A stretch of 64,000 nucleotides of DNA from JAYODZ01 sp965662735 (GTDB taxonomy: Bacteria; Pseudomonadota; Alphaproteobacteria; RS24), in contig CBFIIU010000011.1 in the NCBI GenBank assembly GCA_965662735.1, positions 1-64,000 of the forward strand, written 5' to 3'. The position numbers and the translations under genes were made by a program. A model generated the notes under the pieces. It was not told the DNA's origin and searched no databases. It saw only the letters and a program-made list of their open reading frames with translations. Below are positions 54,497-63,792 of this stretch, in pieces; the first letter of the stretch is position 1, and the number at the start of each line of letters is the position of its first letter.

Positions 54497-55228
54497 CTAT
54501 ATGCCGGCTGATGCACTAAAATGAGCCATCATACGCGCCCGCACCTCGGGCAATTCGCGGCCATTGGGCTGAAGGACGCGGCGATCGAGAAAATGGCCAA
54601 TAAGCGCAAAGCCATTCGCTATATCCTGCGGCTCAGGCGTCGACGACACATCAACCAGAAATCGGGGAAGGGGAAATAACCGATCTAAATAAGGCGACGC
54701 CGCACCGGCACTCACCGCACAGCCACTTTTAGGCGATACATAGGTTAAATCTGTCGTCACGCCGGTTGCAGCACATCGACTTAAATCTAATCCAAAGCCC
54801 ATTTCGGCCAACAGCGCCATTTCAAACCTCACCATCAATGCCGGCCAGGTTTGCGGATCATCAAGATGATCGAGCACCAGCTTAGCCGTGTCATACAGAC
54901 GCGGATAGGCTTGCCGCTCAGGCGTTACCGCCAATAATTCCGTCAGCGACAAAATCGCGTTCAAGCAGCTTGGAGTACCTAGAAATCGACCAGCGATGAG
55001 GTCTTCGGCTTCAACCGTAAAGTGCCCCAAATGATCCGAGAGGCGAGCCCGCCACGTTACCGATAAAGTGTTACCCGCTTGCAAGAGGGGACGCATTTTC
55101 TTTCCAGCGCCGCCGCGCACCAGCCCTTTAAACCGCCCATGTGTTCTCGTGAACATATCCACAATCGCACTGCTTTCACCAAACCGCCGGGCCGAGAGCA
55201 CGAAACCAACCGCCTGCATCTCGAGCAT
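54497..55228 (-). CDS. recO: DNA repair protein RecO
   Basis: Mediator of RecA loading at gaps. The N-terminal OB fold begins MLEMQAVGFVLSARRFGESS and continues TRTHGRFKGLVRGG. Of the zinc-finger region, cysteines are seen in RCAATGV and SGCAVSAG; the classical CxxC pairs are incomplete. ATG 55228, 4 bases past the era stop codon, gives 243 residues. Confidence 0.9.
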   Translation of the reverse strand: MLEMQAVGFVLSARRFGESSAIVDMFTRTHGRFKGLVRGGAGKKMRPLLQAGNTLSVTWRARLSDHLGHFTVEAEDLIAGRFLGTPSCLNAILSLTELLAVTPERQAYPRLYDTAKLVLDHLDDPQTWPALMVRFEMALLAEMGFGLDLSRCAATGVTTDLTYVSPKSGCAVSAGAASPYLDRLFPLPRFLVDVSSTPEPQDIANGFALIGHFLDRRVLQPNGRELPEVRARMMAHFSASAGI

Positions 55229-55232
55229 GTGT

Positions 55233-56129
55233 CTAGCCCTCCGCCGGGTCGATCCCCATCGCCTGATATCGCGCGGGATCCTCCATCCAATTGGCACGCA
55301 CTTTCACAAACAGAAACAAATGTACGCGATGCTCGAAATTGGACTCCATTTCATGGCGTGCCTGCGCTCCCAATTTCTTTATGGTTTCACCACCCTTCCC
55401 GAGAATAATTCCTTTTTGGCCGTCGCGTTGGACGTAAATGGTTTGCTCAATTCGAACGCTGCCATCTTTTTGCCGCTTCCAACTGTCTGTCTCGACGGTC
55501 AGCGCATAGGGCAATTCTTGGTGTAAGTTCAGAAATAATTGCTCTCGCGTAATTTCTGCTGCCAAAAGTTGAGACGGAATATCAGCGGCTTGATCCGGGC
55601 TATAGAGCCAAGGCCCCTCCGGCATGGTGGCCGACAAACGCTCGACCAGAGAGCTTACCCCATCTCCCTTCAACGCCGAGATCAGGAAAATTTCACAATC
55701 GCTGACACGCGAGCGAAACCCATCAATCAAGGCCAAAAGCTCGGAACGTGGCATACGGTCAATCTTGTTTAACGCAATAAACACAGGCGCGGACAGGCGC
55801 GCCATGCCATCGAGCACTAATTGGGTTTCAGGTTTTCCAAGGTGCCGCACGTCAAACAAGGCCAAAACACAATCGGCATCATGCGCGCCCGACCATGCCT
55901 CGCGCACCATGTGTCGATCGAGGCGTTGATTGGGCTTAAACACGCCAGGCGTATCCACCAAGATAATCTGACTCGCGTCATGCATCATCACACCGCGCAC
56001 CCGCATCCGCGTCGTTTGCGCTTTTTGCGTTACAATGGTCACTTTTTGACCAACGAGATGATTGACCAAGGTGCTCTTACCCGCATTGGGCGGACCGATG
56101 AGAGCCACAAAACCACATTTTTGGCTCAT
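55233..56129 (-). CDS. era: GTPase Era
   Basis: Ribosome-associated GTPase for 16S rRNA maturation. G1 is GPPNAGKST near 12-20, G3 is DTPG in ILVDTPGVF and G4 is NKID; the C-terminal KH domain carries LGKGGETIKKLGAQARHEME. ATG 56129 has GGAGG seven bases upstream and overlaps the rnc stop (ATGA). Length 298. Confidence 0.95.
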   Translation of the reverse strand: MSQKCGFVALIGPPNAGKSTLVNHLVGQKVTIVTQKAQTTRMRVRGVMMHDASQIILVDTPGVFKPNQRLDRHMVREAWSGAHDADCVLALFDVRHLGKPETQLVLDGMARLSAPVFIALNKIDRMPRSELLALIDGFRSRVSDCEIFLISALKGDGVSSLVERLSATMPEGPWLYSPDQAADIPSQLLAAEITREQLFLNLHQELPYALTVETDSWKRQKDGSVRIEQTIYVQRDGQKGIILGKGGETIKKLGAQARHEMESNFEHRVHLFLFVKVRANWMEDPARYQAMGIDPAEG

Positions 56130-56788
56130 ACACATACCTCCGCAAAATCACTCAACCACTTCTTTGCGGCTTCTTGTTCGGCTTGACGGCGCGATGGGCC
56201 TTGCGCGGAGGCCCGCCCAATGCCGTCGACCGACACTTCTACATCAAAGGTCGGCGCATGGGTGGGACCCACTCGATCAATAATTTGGTAAACAGGTGAC
56301 GCCGCTTTTCGCTTGGCTAAATATTCTTGCAAGAGCGTCTTCGCATCAATCGGCTCGGCTTCAGCCAAAAATTCTTGCCAATGCATTTTTATGAACCGGT
56401 TGGCGGCGTCCATCCCACCATCGAGATAAATCGCAGCAATGAGCGCCTCGCAGCAATTGCCGGCAATCCGAGGGGTCAGAGCCAGCGATTTCGACGACAG
56501 GCTATTGAGCGCCGACAATAAGTCGAGCCGATCCATAATCTTTGCGCAAAGATCGCCACTGCCTAGATAAGCCAATCGGCGGGCCAAAGGCCCCTCGGCC
56601 TCTTCCGGAAACGCCTGCAAAAGCCATTGGGCCAGCACCAGCCCCAAAACGCGATCCCCCAAAAACTCAAGGCGCTCATTACGGCGTTCAAGCTCTAGGC
56701 TCGGATGCATTAACGCATCCTGCAAAAGGCCAATATCTGAGAAGGCGTAACCAAGTCGATCAGAAAAAGATTGAAGCTCGTTCACCAT
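56126..56788 (-). CDS. rnc: ribonuclease III
   Basis: Cuts double-stranded RNA, including rRNA precursors. The signature NERLEFLGDRVLGL (about 37-50) holds the metal-binding acidic residues, a second acidic motif is in EALIAAIYLDGG, and a double-stranded-RNA-binding domain fills the C-terminal 70 residues. ATG 56788 shares one base with the lepB stop (TAATG). Length 220. Confidence 0.95.
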   Translation of the reverse strand: MVNELQSFSDRLGYAFSDIGLLQDALMHPSLELERRNERLEFLGDRVLGLVLAQWLLQAFPEEAEGPLARRLAYLGSGDLCAKIMDRLDLLSALNSLSSKSLALTPRIAGNCCEALIAAIYLDGGMDAANRFIKMHWQEFLAEAEPIDAKTLLQEYLAKRKAASPVYQIIDRVGPTHAPTFDVEVSVDGIGRASAQGPSRRQAEQEAAKKWLSDFAEVCV

Positions 56789-57534
56789 TAATCGACCGTA
56801 TTGAGTAAGCGCGAATAACGAATGGCCGCTGGCCAACGCCAAACCGACCACCAGGGAACGCGATCATCAACCGAGAAGAAAAGGACGCGCGCCGGACCCA
56901 CGAGATTATCTTTAGGAACGTAGCCGACATGGCGCATAAATCGACTATCGGTCGAATTGTCCCGATTATCGCCCATCATAAAATAATGCCCCTCGGGCAC
57001 GCGATAGGGACCGACATTATCGGCCAACCCCTCATCCGTCTCATCAAGCGTTTCATAGCTCACCCCATTAGGGAGCGTCTCCCGATAGCGACGAATAGGT
57101 TTATCGCGGCCTGCCGCATCATGATCAATAAAGGGCTCCAACACCTCGCGCTCAACCGCCACACCATTAATGTGCAACAGGCCATCGATCACCATGATCT
57201 CGTCACCGGGTAATCCGATCAGACGCTTGATATAATCTGTTCGATTATCCGCAGGCATTTTGAAGACTACCACATCACCGCGCTGAGGCGGACTTTCCCA
57301 GACGCGTCCTGCCCCCAAATCAGGGCTAAACGGAAGACTGTGGCGCGAATAGCCATAGCTATATTTGCTGACAAAAAGATAGTCACCCACCAAAAGGGTC
57401 GGCTTCATGGATCCCGAAGGAATATTGAAGGGTTGAAAAAGAAAAGACCGAATGATCACCGCAATGACACTGGCCCAAACAAGCGTGATCACCCACTCGC
57501 GCAGTTCTGATTTTGGTTTTTCATCTGTCATCAT
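56788..57534 (-). CDS. lepB: signal peptidase I
   Basis: Removes signal peptides at the outer face of the inner membrane. The catalytic Ser42 is in NIPSGSMKPTL and the general-base Lys103 in DYIKRLIGLPGD, with GDNRDNSTDSR near 190 forming the conserved C-terminal box. One N-terminal transmembrane segment (about 14-33). ATGs at 57534 and 57531 are both possible. Confidence 0.95.
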   Translation of the reverse strand: MMTDEKPKSELREWVITLVWASVIAVIIRSFLFQPFNIPSGSMKPTLLVGDYLFVSKYSYGYSRHSLPFSPDLGAGRVWESPPQRGDVVVFKMPADNRTDYIKRLIGLPGDEIMVIDGLLHINGVAVEREVLEPFIDHDAAGRDKPIRRYRETLPNGVSYETLDETDEGLADNVGPYRVPEGHYFMMGDNRDNSTDSRFMRHVGYVPKDNLVGPARVLFFSVDDRVPWWSVWRWPAAIRYSRLLNTVD

Positions 57535-57555
57535 CGATCGCCGCCTCTCGTTCCA

Positions 57556-57957
57556 TTATCGCACTTCAATAGCCGATATAATTACAAGCGCTTGCGCCCA
57601 AGGAAAATCATCGGAAATCGTTAAATTAATTTGTGCACGATAGCCCTTTGGTGTGATGCGGTCGAGCTGTTCGCGCGCGCCGCCAGTTAACTCAAGCGTC
57701 GGCGCCCCCGAGCGTAAATTAACCACGCCCATATCGCGCCAAAATACCCCGCGACGCAAACCGGTCCCGAGCGCTTTCGCGCAGGCCTCTTTTGCCGCAA
57801 ATCTTTTCGCATAGGACGCCGCGCGCATGAACCGCTTATCCGACTTTGCTTGTTCAATGGGTGTAAAAATGCGGTCAATGAACCGCCGATCAAAGCGCTC
57901 GAGCGTTTTTTCAATTCGGCGAATATCAATCATGTCATTGCCCAAGCCGATAATCAT
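57556..57957 (-). CDS. acpS: holo-[acyl-carrier-protein] synthase
   Basis: Transfers phosphopantetheine from CoA to acyl carrier protein. The N-terminal GLGNDMIDIRRIE and the KRFAAKEACAKALGTG motif with its acidic Mg ligands are present. Length 133. The start overlaps the pdxJ stop by four bases. Confidence 0.94.
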   Translation of the reverse strand: MIIGLGNDMIDIRRIEKTLERFDRRFIDRIFTPIEQAKSDKRFMRAASYAKRFAAKEACAKALGTGLRRGVFWRDMGVVNLRSGAPTLELTGGAREQLDRITPKGYRAQINLTISDDFPWAQALVIISAIEVR

Positions 57958-58706
57958 GCGCGCTCCCGCGCTGCGTCCATGAGCTGACGCATTTTTTGAA
58001 TACTGCCCTCTAAGCCAAGGAATACAGATTCAGAGATTAGAAAATGCCCAATATTGAGCTCGGCCAAATCCATGATCTGGGCAATGGGCGTCACGGTCTG
58101 ATAGCAAATGCCATGACCCGCATGCACTTCAAGCCCCATTGCCGTAGCCTGTTGTGTCGCCGTTAATAAGCGCTGATATTCTCCTTCCGCCCGATCTTCC
58201 CCGGCGCGGAACGCGTCACAAAAGGCGCCCGTGTGAAGCTCGATAACGGGGGCTCCGATCGACTGTGCCGCTTGAATTTGCGCTTCTTCAGGGTCAATGA
58301 ATAATGACACGCGAATGCCGGCGGCGCACAAGGGCTCAATATATTTCGCTAACGCATCTTTCTGACCAATAATATCAAGCCCGCCTTCTGTCGTTACCTC
58401 GCTTCGTTTCTCTGGAACAAGACAGACCGCATGTGGAAGCAGCGCCAGGCTTATCGATTGCATCTCTGCTGTTGCTGCCATCTCCATGTTCAGCGGAAGA
58501 TCGACTTCGGAATTTAAACGCATTAAATCATTATCACGAATGTGACGACGATCCTCCCGCAAATGCGCGGTGATCCCATCTGCCCCCGCCTCTTTTGCAC
58601 ATAGTGCTGCGCGTACAGGGTCGGGAAATTGCTCTCCCCGTGCATTTCGGAGGGTGGCAACATGGTCGATATTGACGCCCAAACGCAACTTGCGATGATC
58701 CGCCAT
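57954..58706 (-). CDS. pdxJ: pyridoxine 5'-phosphate synthase
   Basis: Last ring-closing step of vitamin B6 synthesis. It starts RLGVNIDHVATLRNARGE (about 8-25) and carries GITAHLREDRRHIRDND and LEVHAGHGICYQTV, which hold the active-site His residues. Length 250. It overlaps DUF2062 by one base and acpS by four. Confidence 0.95.
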   Translation of the reverse strand: MADHRKLRLGVNIDHVATLRNARGEQFPDPVRAALCAKEAGADGITAHLREDRRHIRDNDLMRLNSEVDLPLNMEMAATAEMQSISLALLPHAVCLVPEKRSEVTTEGGLDIIGQKDALAKYIEPLCAAGIRVSLFIDPEEAQIQAAQSIGAPVIELHTGAFCDAFRAGEDRAEGEYQRLLTATQQATAMGLEVHAGHGICYQTVTPIAQIMDLAELNIGHFLISESVFLGLEGSIQKMRQLMDAARERA

Positions 58707-59275
58707 TATTCCACGGACCCGTCTTTGTTGCGAAATTGCTGGATCCGCGCGCGCATTGCGTCACGACGATTTTGATAAATGCCAATCAAGGTCCGGCTCG
58801 GATAAAACGTGACAACGGCTAGCAAAAGCCCGATAGGAATGCCGCCAACAAGCATGGGCAAAATCACCGGCATAAAAATGTCGGTTGGATGAGACAAGAT
58901 TGCATTAAAACTAAGTTGGTCGAGCGCATTTAAATTGCCGCTCGTTCCCATGATTACATGTCCGAGCTTAAACGTCGCTACCCAGATAAAGGGGAAAGAG
59001 AGAGGATTGCCGACCCAGGTGCCTACCGCCGAAGAAATGATATTCGCTCCCAATAACCATGCGATCATCGCGGCCAGCACGAGGTGCAGTCCTAATAACG
59101 GAGTAGCAGAAATAAAAGCGCCAATCGCCAAGCCCAACGCAATCGAGTCCGCGGACCCTTTTATGCGCACCGTCCGATGCCACGTATATTTCGTTGCGCG
59201 CCACCAGCCGGTTTTTGGCCATAGATACTGCCGCAACCGTTCAAGCCAGTGTTGAGGCAGGCGCCGGCGAAACAT
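58706..59275 (-). CDS. DUF2062 membrane protein
   Basis: Membrane protein of about 189 residues with two long hydrophobic hairpins, matching the DUF2062 family (SIALGLAIGAFISATPLLGLH, GNPLSFPFIWVATFKLG). Its function is unknown. The ATG at 59275 lies one base past the pyrE stop; a TTG at 59284 is possible. Its position between pyrE and pdxJ is typical for alphaproteobacteria. Confidence 0.85.
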   Translation of the reverse strand: MFRRRLPQHWLERLRQYLWPKTGWWRATKYTWHRTVRIKGSADSIALGLAIGAFISATPLLGLHLVLAAMIAWLLGANIISSAVGTWVGNPLSFPFIWVATFKLGHVIMGTSGNLNALDQLSFNAILSHPTDIFMPVILPMLVGGIPIGLLLAVVTFYPSRTLIGIYQNRRDAMRARIQQFRNKDGSVE

Positions 59276-59276
59276 C

Positions 59277-59861
59277 TCAGACAAGCCCCCGGCTGCCTGG
59301 CTTGATCGCCGGAATATTAGCTAAGTCAGCGGGAATTTTATCAGCGGAAAAGCTCTCAACATGCAATCCCGCCAGAGAAACCAAACGCGTGCCCACTTTC
59401 GCTTGTCCCTTGGAGCGATCAATTAAACAGGCCGCCCCCACAACACGCCCCCCAGCGGCACGGATTGCCGAAATAGCTTCGCGCGACGACAGGCCTGTCG
59501 TCACAATATCCTCAACCATCAGCACACGAGGCTTATGGGATAATGAAAAGCCGCGCCGGAGTGTGAATTCCCCATCCACGCGCTCAAGAAACATTGCTGG
59601 AACACCCAGTTGGCGCCCCATCTCATACCCAACAATCACGCCGCCCATGGCTGGTGAGACAACCACATCGATCTCACGCGCCAGCTCGAGACGAATTTTC
59701 TGAGCCAAGGCTTTACATAAGCGCGCCGCACGTTTCGGATCCATGAGCACCCGAGCACATTGTAAATATTGACGACTGTGAAGCCCCGATGACAGAACAA
59801 AATGCCCGTCGAGTAAGGCGCCCGAGTCCCGAAATTCTCTCAAAACGCGCTCCGGTGTCAC
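59277..59861 (-). CDS. pyrE: orotate phosphoribosyltransferase
   Basis: Makes orotidine monophosphate in pyrimidine synthesis. The PRPP motif VLMVEDIVTTGLSS is near 112-125 and GHFVLSSGLHSRQYLQ lies near the N-terminus. The GTG start at 59861 has GAGGAG six bases upstream. Length 194. It starts one base past the stop of the rsh gene. Confidence 0.94.
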   Translation of the reverse strand: MTPERVLREFRDSGALLDGHFVLSSGLHSRQYLQCARVLMDPKRAARLCKALAQKIRLELAREIDVVVSPAMGGVIVGYEMGRQLGVPAMFLERVDGEFTLRRGFSLSHKPRVLMVEDIVTTGLSSREAISAIRAAGGRVVGAACLIDRSKGQAKVGTRLVSLAGLHVESFSADKIPADLANIPAIKPGSRGLV

Positions 59862-62045
59862 CTATTTCTCCTCTTTATCAAAAACGATCCGACGAACAGC
59901 GGCGACACTTCGCGCCCCTTTCAAGGCATCTATAATTTCTTGTACATGATTCACATCCCGCGCCTGGATGTCGAAAATCAGATCATAAAAATTATCATCA
60001 CGATTATATACGCCCAAATTCGTAATATTCGCATCAAAATCCGCAATGGTTTGCGCGACGGCCCCCAAACTTCCCGGTTGGTTATTCACCGTAATAGAGA
60101 GGCGCGATGCAAACCGGCAATCTTCATTTTCAGCAATATCCCACCGCATCGCCACCCAGCGTTCAGGTTGCTCTTCGAAATCAGCGAGCTGGGGGGCATT
60201 GAGCGGATACACCATCAACCCCACATCCGAGGTTAAAATACCCACAATGGGATCCCCCGGCAGAGGGAAGCATGATGGCGCAAATTTCATGGCGACCCCC
60301 GACATGCCCGCACTGAGGGGAATGGGCGCGGTCGATTGCCGGCGTTCGGATCGCGAGAAGGCACGTCGCGCACCACTTAAAATCGTTCGCGTGAGGCCTT
60401 GAGGCCGCTTTTTCGGAAGTACGGCGAAAAGGACATCGGCTGCGGCGACACGCCCTCGACCAATTTCAGCATAGAGCGCAGGCAGACTGTCAAAACCCAT
60501 AATCCCAAGCGCGCGTTCAAGAATATCTCGGCTCGGCTCCGTATTCTCGATCTCAAATAATCGGCGAACCAAGCGCTCTCCAAGCGTCGCATATTCAGCG
60601 TCTTCGCGCCGCCGCAAGGCATGACGAATGGCCGCTCGGGCTTTTCCCGTGACCACATGGTTCAGCCAAATCTGTTGTGGCATAATGGCAGGGTCGCGAA
60701 TGATTTCGATCTCATCGCCATTGTTAATACGCTGACGCAAGGGAACCGGCTTGCCGTTGATCCGCGCGCCCCCACAATTCGTTCCTACTTCGGTGTGTAC
60801 TGCAAATGCAAAGTCGAGCACGGTGGCGCCATCCGGCAACGCGATCAAGCGTCCCTTGGGTGTGAAACAAAATACTTGGTCTGTGAACAGCTCAAGTTTC
60901 GTATTTTCCAAAAACTCTTCAGCCGACTCGCCTGTTTTGAGTTGGTTAACAACCTCTTGTAGCCAACTAAAGGGCTGGATCTCGGTGACGTTAGGACGTT
61001 TAAACCCATCGCCCTCCTTATACGCCCAATGCGCGGCCACACCTCGCTCGGCCACCTGATGCATCATTTCGGTTCTGATCTGAACTTCAACGCGCTGACG
61101 ATCGGGCCCAATCATGGTCGTGTGCAAGGACTGATAATTATTCAACTTGGGCACGGAAATATAATCTTTAAAACGCCCCGGGACGACTTTATAGGCACGG
61201 TGGATGGCGCCCAATGCCCGATAGCAGAGGTCTTCATTATCGACAATGATGCGGTAGCCAAAAATATCAGAGAGCTGTTCCAGCGAAATCGATTTATGCT
61301 GCATTTTGCGCCATATCGAAAAAGGCCGTTTTCGCCGCCCCTTCACCTGAGCCGATATTGACGCTCGTCCTAACACACTGCCGATTTCATAGGCGATATC
61401 GTCCAAAATAGCGCCATGCGTTGCATCGAGTTGATCCAATCGGTCGAGCACAAGTCGCCGGGCTTCTGGGTTCAGCTGTTCAAAAGCAAGGTCTTCATAT
61501 TCCTCACGGAAACTCTGCATCCCCATGCGGCCGGCCAAAGGCGCATAAATTTCGATGGTCTCTTGCGCAATCCGCCGTCGTTTCTCTGCCGAAGGGATAA
61601 AGTGCAAAGTGCGCATATTGTGTAATCGGTCAGCCAATTTAACAAGCAGAACGCGAATATCATTACTGGTCGCCAGTAAAAGTTTTCGAAAGTTCTCGGC
61701 TTGCGCGGCAGCGCCCTCGACCATTTCAAGCTTAGACAGCTTGGTCACACCATCTACGAGATCGGCAACTTCGCCGCCAAACATCGACACAATATCGTTA
61801 AAGGTGGCGTCGGTATCTTCAAGCGTATCATGCAGCAAACCCGTCGCAATGGTTTGCGTGTCTAACCGCAGATCCGTGAGAATTCCCGCAACTTCTACAG
61901 GATGCGAAAAATAGGGGTCTCCTGAGGCGCGTTTTTGATCGCCGTGCATTTTAGTTGCAAAAACATAGGCACGATTGAGGAGATCCTCATCGGCTTTTGG
62001 ATCGTAACTGGTGACCCGATCAACAAGCTCAAATTGCCGCATCAT
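59862..62045 (-). CDS. rsh: bifunctional (p)ppGpp synthetase/hydrolase (Rsh)
   Basis: Controls the stringent response. The N-terminal HD hydrolase has HPVEVAGIL and LLHDTLEDTDAT; the synthetase domain has KGRRKRPFSIWRKM and VPKLNNYQSLHTTM; TGS (VFCFTPKGRLIALPDGATVLDFA) and C-terminal ACT domains follow. The length of 727 and single gene fit alphaproteobacterial Rsh proteins. It follows rpoZ by 31 bases. ATGs at 62045 and 62042 are both possible. Confidence 0.94.
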   Translation of the reverse strand: MMRQFELVDRVTSYDPKADEDLLNRAYVFATKMHGDQKRASGDPYFSHPVEVAGILTDLRLDTQTIATGLLHDTLEDTDATFNDIVSMFGGEVADLVDGVTKLSKLEMVEGAAAQAENFRKLLLATSNDIRVLLVKLADRLHNMRTLHFIPSAEKRRRIAQETIEIYAPLAGRMGMQSFREEYEDLAFEQLNPEARRLVLDRLDQLDATHGAILDDIAYEIGSVLGRASISAQVKGRRKRPFSIWRKMQHKSISLEQLSDIFGYRIIVDNEDLCYRALGAIHRAYKVVPGRFKDYISVPKLNNYQSLHTTMIGPDRQRVEVQIRTEMMHQVAERGVAAHWAYKEGDGFKRPNVTEIQPFSWLQEVVNQLKTGESAEEFLENTKLELFTDQVFCFTPKGRLIALPDGATVLDFAFAVHTEVGTNCGGARINGKPVPLRQRINNGDEIEIIRDPAIMPQQIWLNHVVTGKARAAIRHALRRREDAEYATLGERLVRRLFEIENTEPSRDILERALGIMGFDSLPALYAEIGRGRVAAADVLFAVLPKKRPQGLTRTILSGARRAFSRSERRQSTAPIPLSAGMSGVAMKFAPSCFPLPGDPIVGILTSDVGLMVYPLNAPQLADFEEQPERWVAMRWDIAENEDCRFASRLSITVNNQPGSLGAVAQTIADFDANITNLGVYNRDDNFYDLIFDIQARDVNHVQEIIDALKGARSVAAVRRIVFDKEEK

Positions 62046-62076
62046 GATGACATCTCACAATCCGGCGAACGTCTAC

Positions 62077-62484
62077 TTACTCGTAGGACGCACTCCGTTG
62101 ATCATCTCCTCTGTCTTTCGGGGCGGCATCTTCAAGCGCCTTCAGCGCAGCCAAAATATCGTCTTCATCCATAGAAGCCATCGGCTCAGATGGTTCCATT
62201 GCCGCACTCGGCAGGCTTGTCGGATGGCTGATTACGTCTTCTTCGGGCTCATCAATCTCTACTTTGCTTTGCAAAGAGCCAATCAAATCTTCGCGAATTT
62301 CGTCCGGAATAAGCTGCTCCTCTGCAATCTCGCGCAGAGCCACTACCGTGTTCTTATCATTATCGCGATCAACCAATAGCGCCGCACCGGCAGACATGCC
62401 GCGTGCTCGGTGAGCCGACATTAATACCAGTTCAAATCGGTTTGGAATTTTATCGACGCAATCTTCAACCGTTACACGTGCCAT
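62077..62484 (-). CDS. rpoZ: DNA-directed RNA polymerase subunit omega
   Basis: Small RNA polymerase subunit. The N-terminal MARVTVEDCVDKIPNRFELV and KNTVVALREIAEEQL are diagnostic; an acidic tail of about 55 residues makes it longer than the E. coli protein, as in other alphaproteobacteria. It precedes rsh, the conserved arrangement. Confidence 0.95.
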   Translation of the reverse strand: MARVTVEDCVDKIPNRFELVLMSAHRARGMSAGAALLVDRDNDKNTVVALREIAEEQLIPDEIREDLIGSLQSKVEIDEPEEDVISHPTSLPSAAMEPSEPMASMDEDDILAALKALEDAAPKDRGDDQRSASYE

Positions 62485-62522
62485 TTCAAAGTCCTATGTC
62501 TGCATTGCCTATCATTCAGGCA

Positions 62523-63062
62523 TTATGCATGGTTTTTAGGAGCATCGTCCTCTTTTTGCAAGGAAAAACGGCCAGAAGAGCGGTGAATTATGCCCAGTCT
62601 GGCACTGGCGGGTAGGCTACGGATTAACTGATCAAGGGTTTGCTGTGTCACGGGATGGCGCCAATGCGGCGCGACATCGCGCAAAGGGTGTAAGACAAAT
62701 GCCCGATCAGCCAGGCGCGGGTGCGGAATTTCCAGCGCTCCACGCACAGTTTTTCCATGAAAATCAATAAGATCTAGGTCAAGGGTTCGCGCGCCCCAAC
62801 GTTGCGCGCGTTGCCGTTGGAAGCTATTTTCGAGGTGGTGCAAGGCGCGCATGAGTGCGTGAGGGGATCGCAGATAGCGCACCAAAATCACGGCATTATA
62901 ATAATTATCTTGAGGGGGGCCGATGGGCCGCGTTTGGTAGAGATGAGACATCCGATAGGGAATGATGCCCCTATCCTGCAGCTGCCGACAGGCGAGCCGA
63001 AAAATGTCGGGCGTTGACAGACCCTGCCAGTCAAGATTTCCACCTAGTGCGATCGCAATCAT
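62523..63062 (-). CDS. folK: 2-amino-4-hydroxy-6-hydroxymethyldihydropteridine pyrophosphokinase
   Basis: Activates the pterin in folate synthesis. ALGGNLDWQ at 5-13 and the segment RWGARTLDLDLIDF near 88-101, HPRLADRAFVLHPL near 114-127, are the usual HPPK markers. ATG 63062 has AGGG upstream, giving 179 residues. It is upstream of rpoZ on the same strand and divergent from the glycosylase gene. Confidence 0.94.
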   Translation of the reverse strand: MIAIALGGNLDWQGLSTPDIFRLACRQLQDRGIIPYRMSHLYQTRPIGPPQDNYYNAVILVRYLRSPHALMRALHHLENSFQRQRAQRWGARTLDLDLIDFHGKTVRGALEIPHPRLADRAFVLHPLRDVAPHWRHPVTQQTLDQLIRSLPASARLGIIHRSSGRFSLQKEDDAPKNHA

Positions 63063-63123
63063 GACCCTGCTTATAGAATCGCCGCAAGCTAACACCAAGA
63101 AATTTCGATCATCCTTTCATTGA

Positions 63124-63792
63124 ATGTGTCCCACGCCCATGACTTCTCAGCTCGATCCAGACCGTGAATGTGCACTATGTCCTCGCCTTGTCGCCTATCG
63201 GGCCGAGAACCGAGTGCAACATCCCGATTGGTTCAATGGCGCGGTTCCCAATTTCGGAACGACTACAGCGCGCTTGCTGATCATTGGCTTAGCGCCGGGG
63301 GTAAGCGGAGCCAATCGAACCGGCCGGCCCTTCACCGGCGATTATGCGGGGGATTTGCTATATGCGAGCCTGGCTAAGTTTGGGTTTTCAGACGGTCAAT
63401 ACGACCGACGGGCAGATGATGGCCTCACCTTGCAGGACTGTCGCATCACCAATGCCGTCCGCTGTGTGCCGCCTCAGAACAAACCCACGCCTGCGGAAAT
63501 TACGATGTGTCGACCCTTTTTGGCAGATCAGTTGACCGCCATCACCGCACCCCTTGCGCTTTTATGCCTGGGCAAGATCTCGCATGACAGCACGATACGG
63601 GCTCTTGGAGGTAAGTTGAGCCAATACCCCTTCGCGCATGGCGCCCGCCATCATCTCGACCGCATCACCGTGTTCGACAGCTATCATTGCTCGCGCTACA
63701 ACACCAATACGGGTCGGTTGACCGAAGCCATGTTCGAAGAGGTTTTCGCAGACATTCGTGCGTTTATCGACGACCAAAGCGCGGGCCATTAA
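63124..63792 (+). CDS. family 5 uracil-DNA glycosylase (UdgB type)
   Basis: Base-excision repair enzyme with an iron-sulfur cluster. Cysteines in ECALCPRL, in NAVRCVPP and a later one fit the 4Fe-4S ligands of families 4 and 5. Motif 1 is GLAPGVSGANRTGRPFTGDYAG, with Gly-Leu-Ala-Pro-Gly and no acidic residue, which marks family 5; the second motif is DSYHCSRYN. Length 217-222. Its stop codon overlaps that of smpB (TTAA). Confidence 0.9.
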   Translation: MCPTPMTSQLDPDRECALCPRLVAYRAENRVQHPDWFNGAVPNFGTTTARLLIIGLAPGVSGANRTGRPFTGDYAGDLLYASLAKFGFSDGQYDRRADDGLTLQDCRITNAVRCVPPQNKPTPAEITMCRPFLADQLTAITAPLALLCLGKISHDSTIRALGGKLSQYPFAHGARHHLDRITVFDSYHCSRYNTNTGRLTEAMFEEVFADIRAFIDDQSAGH

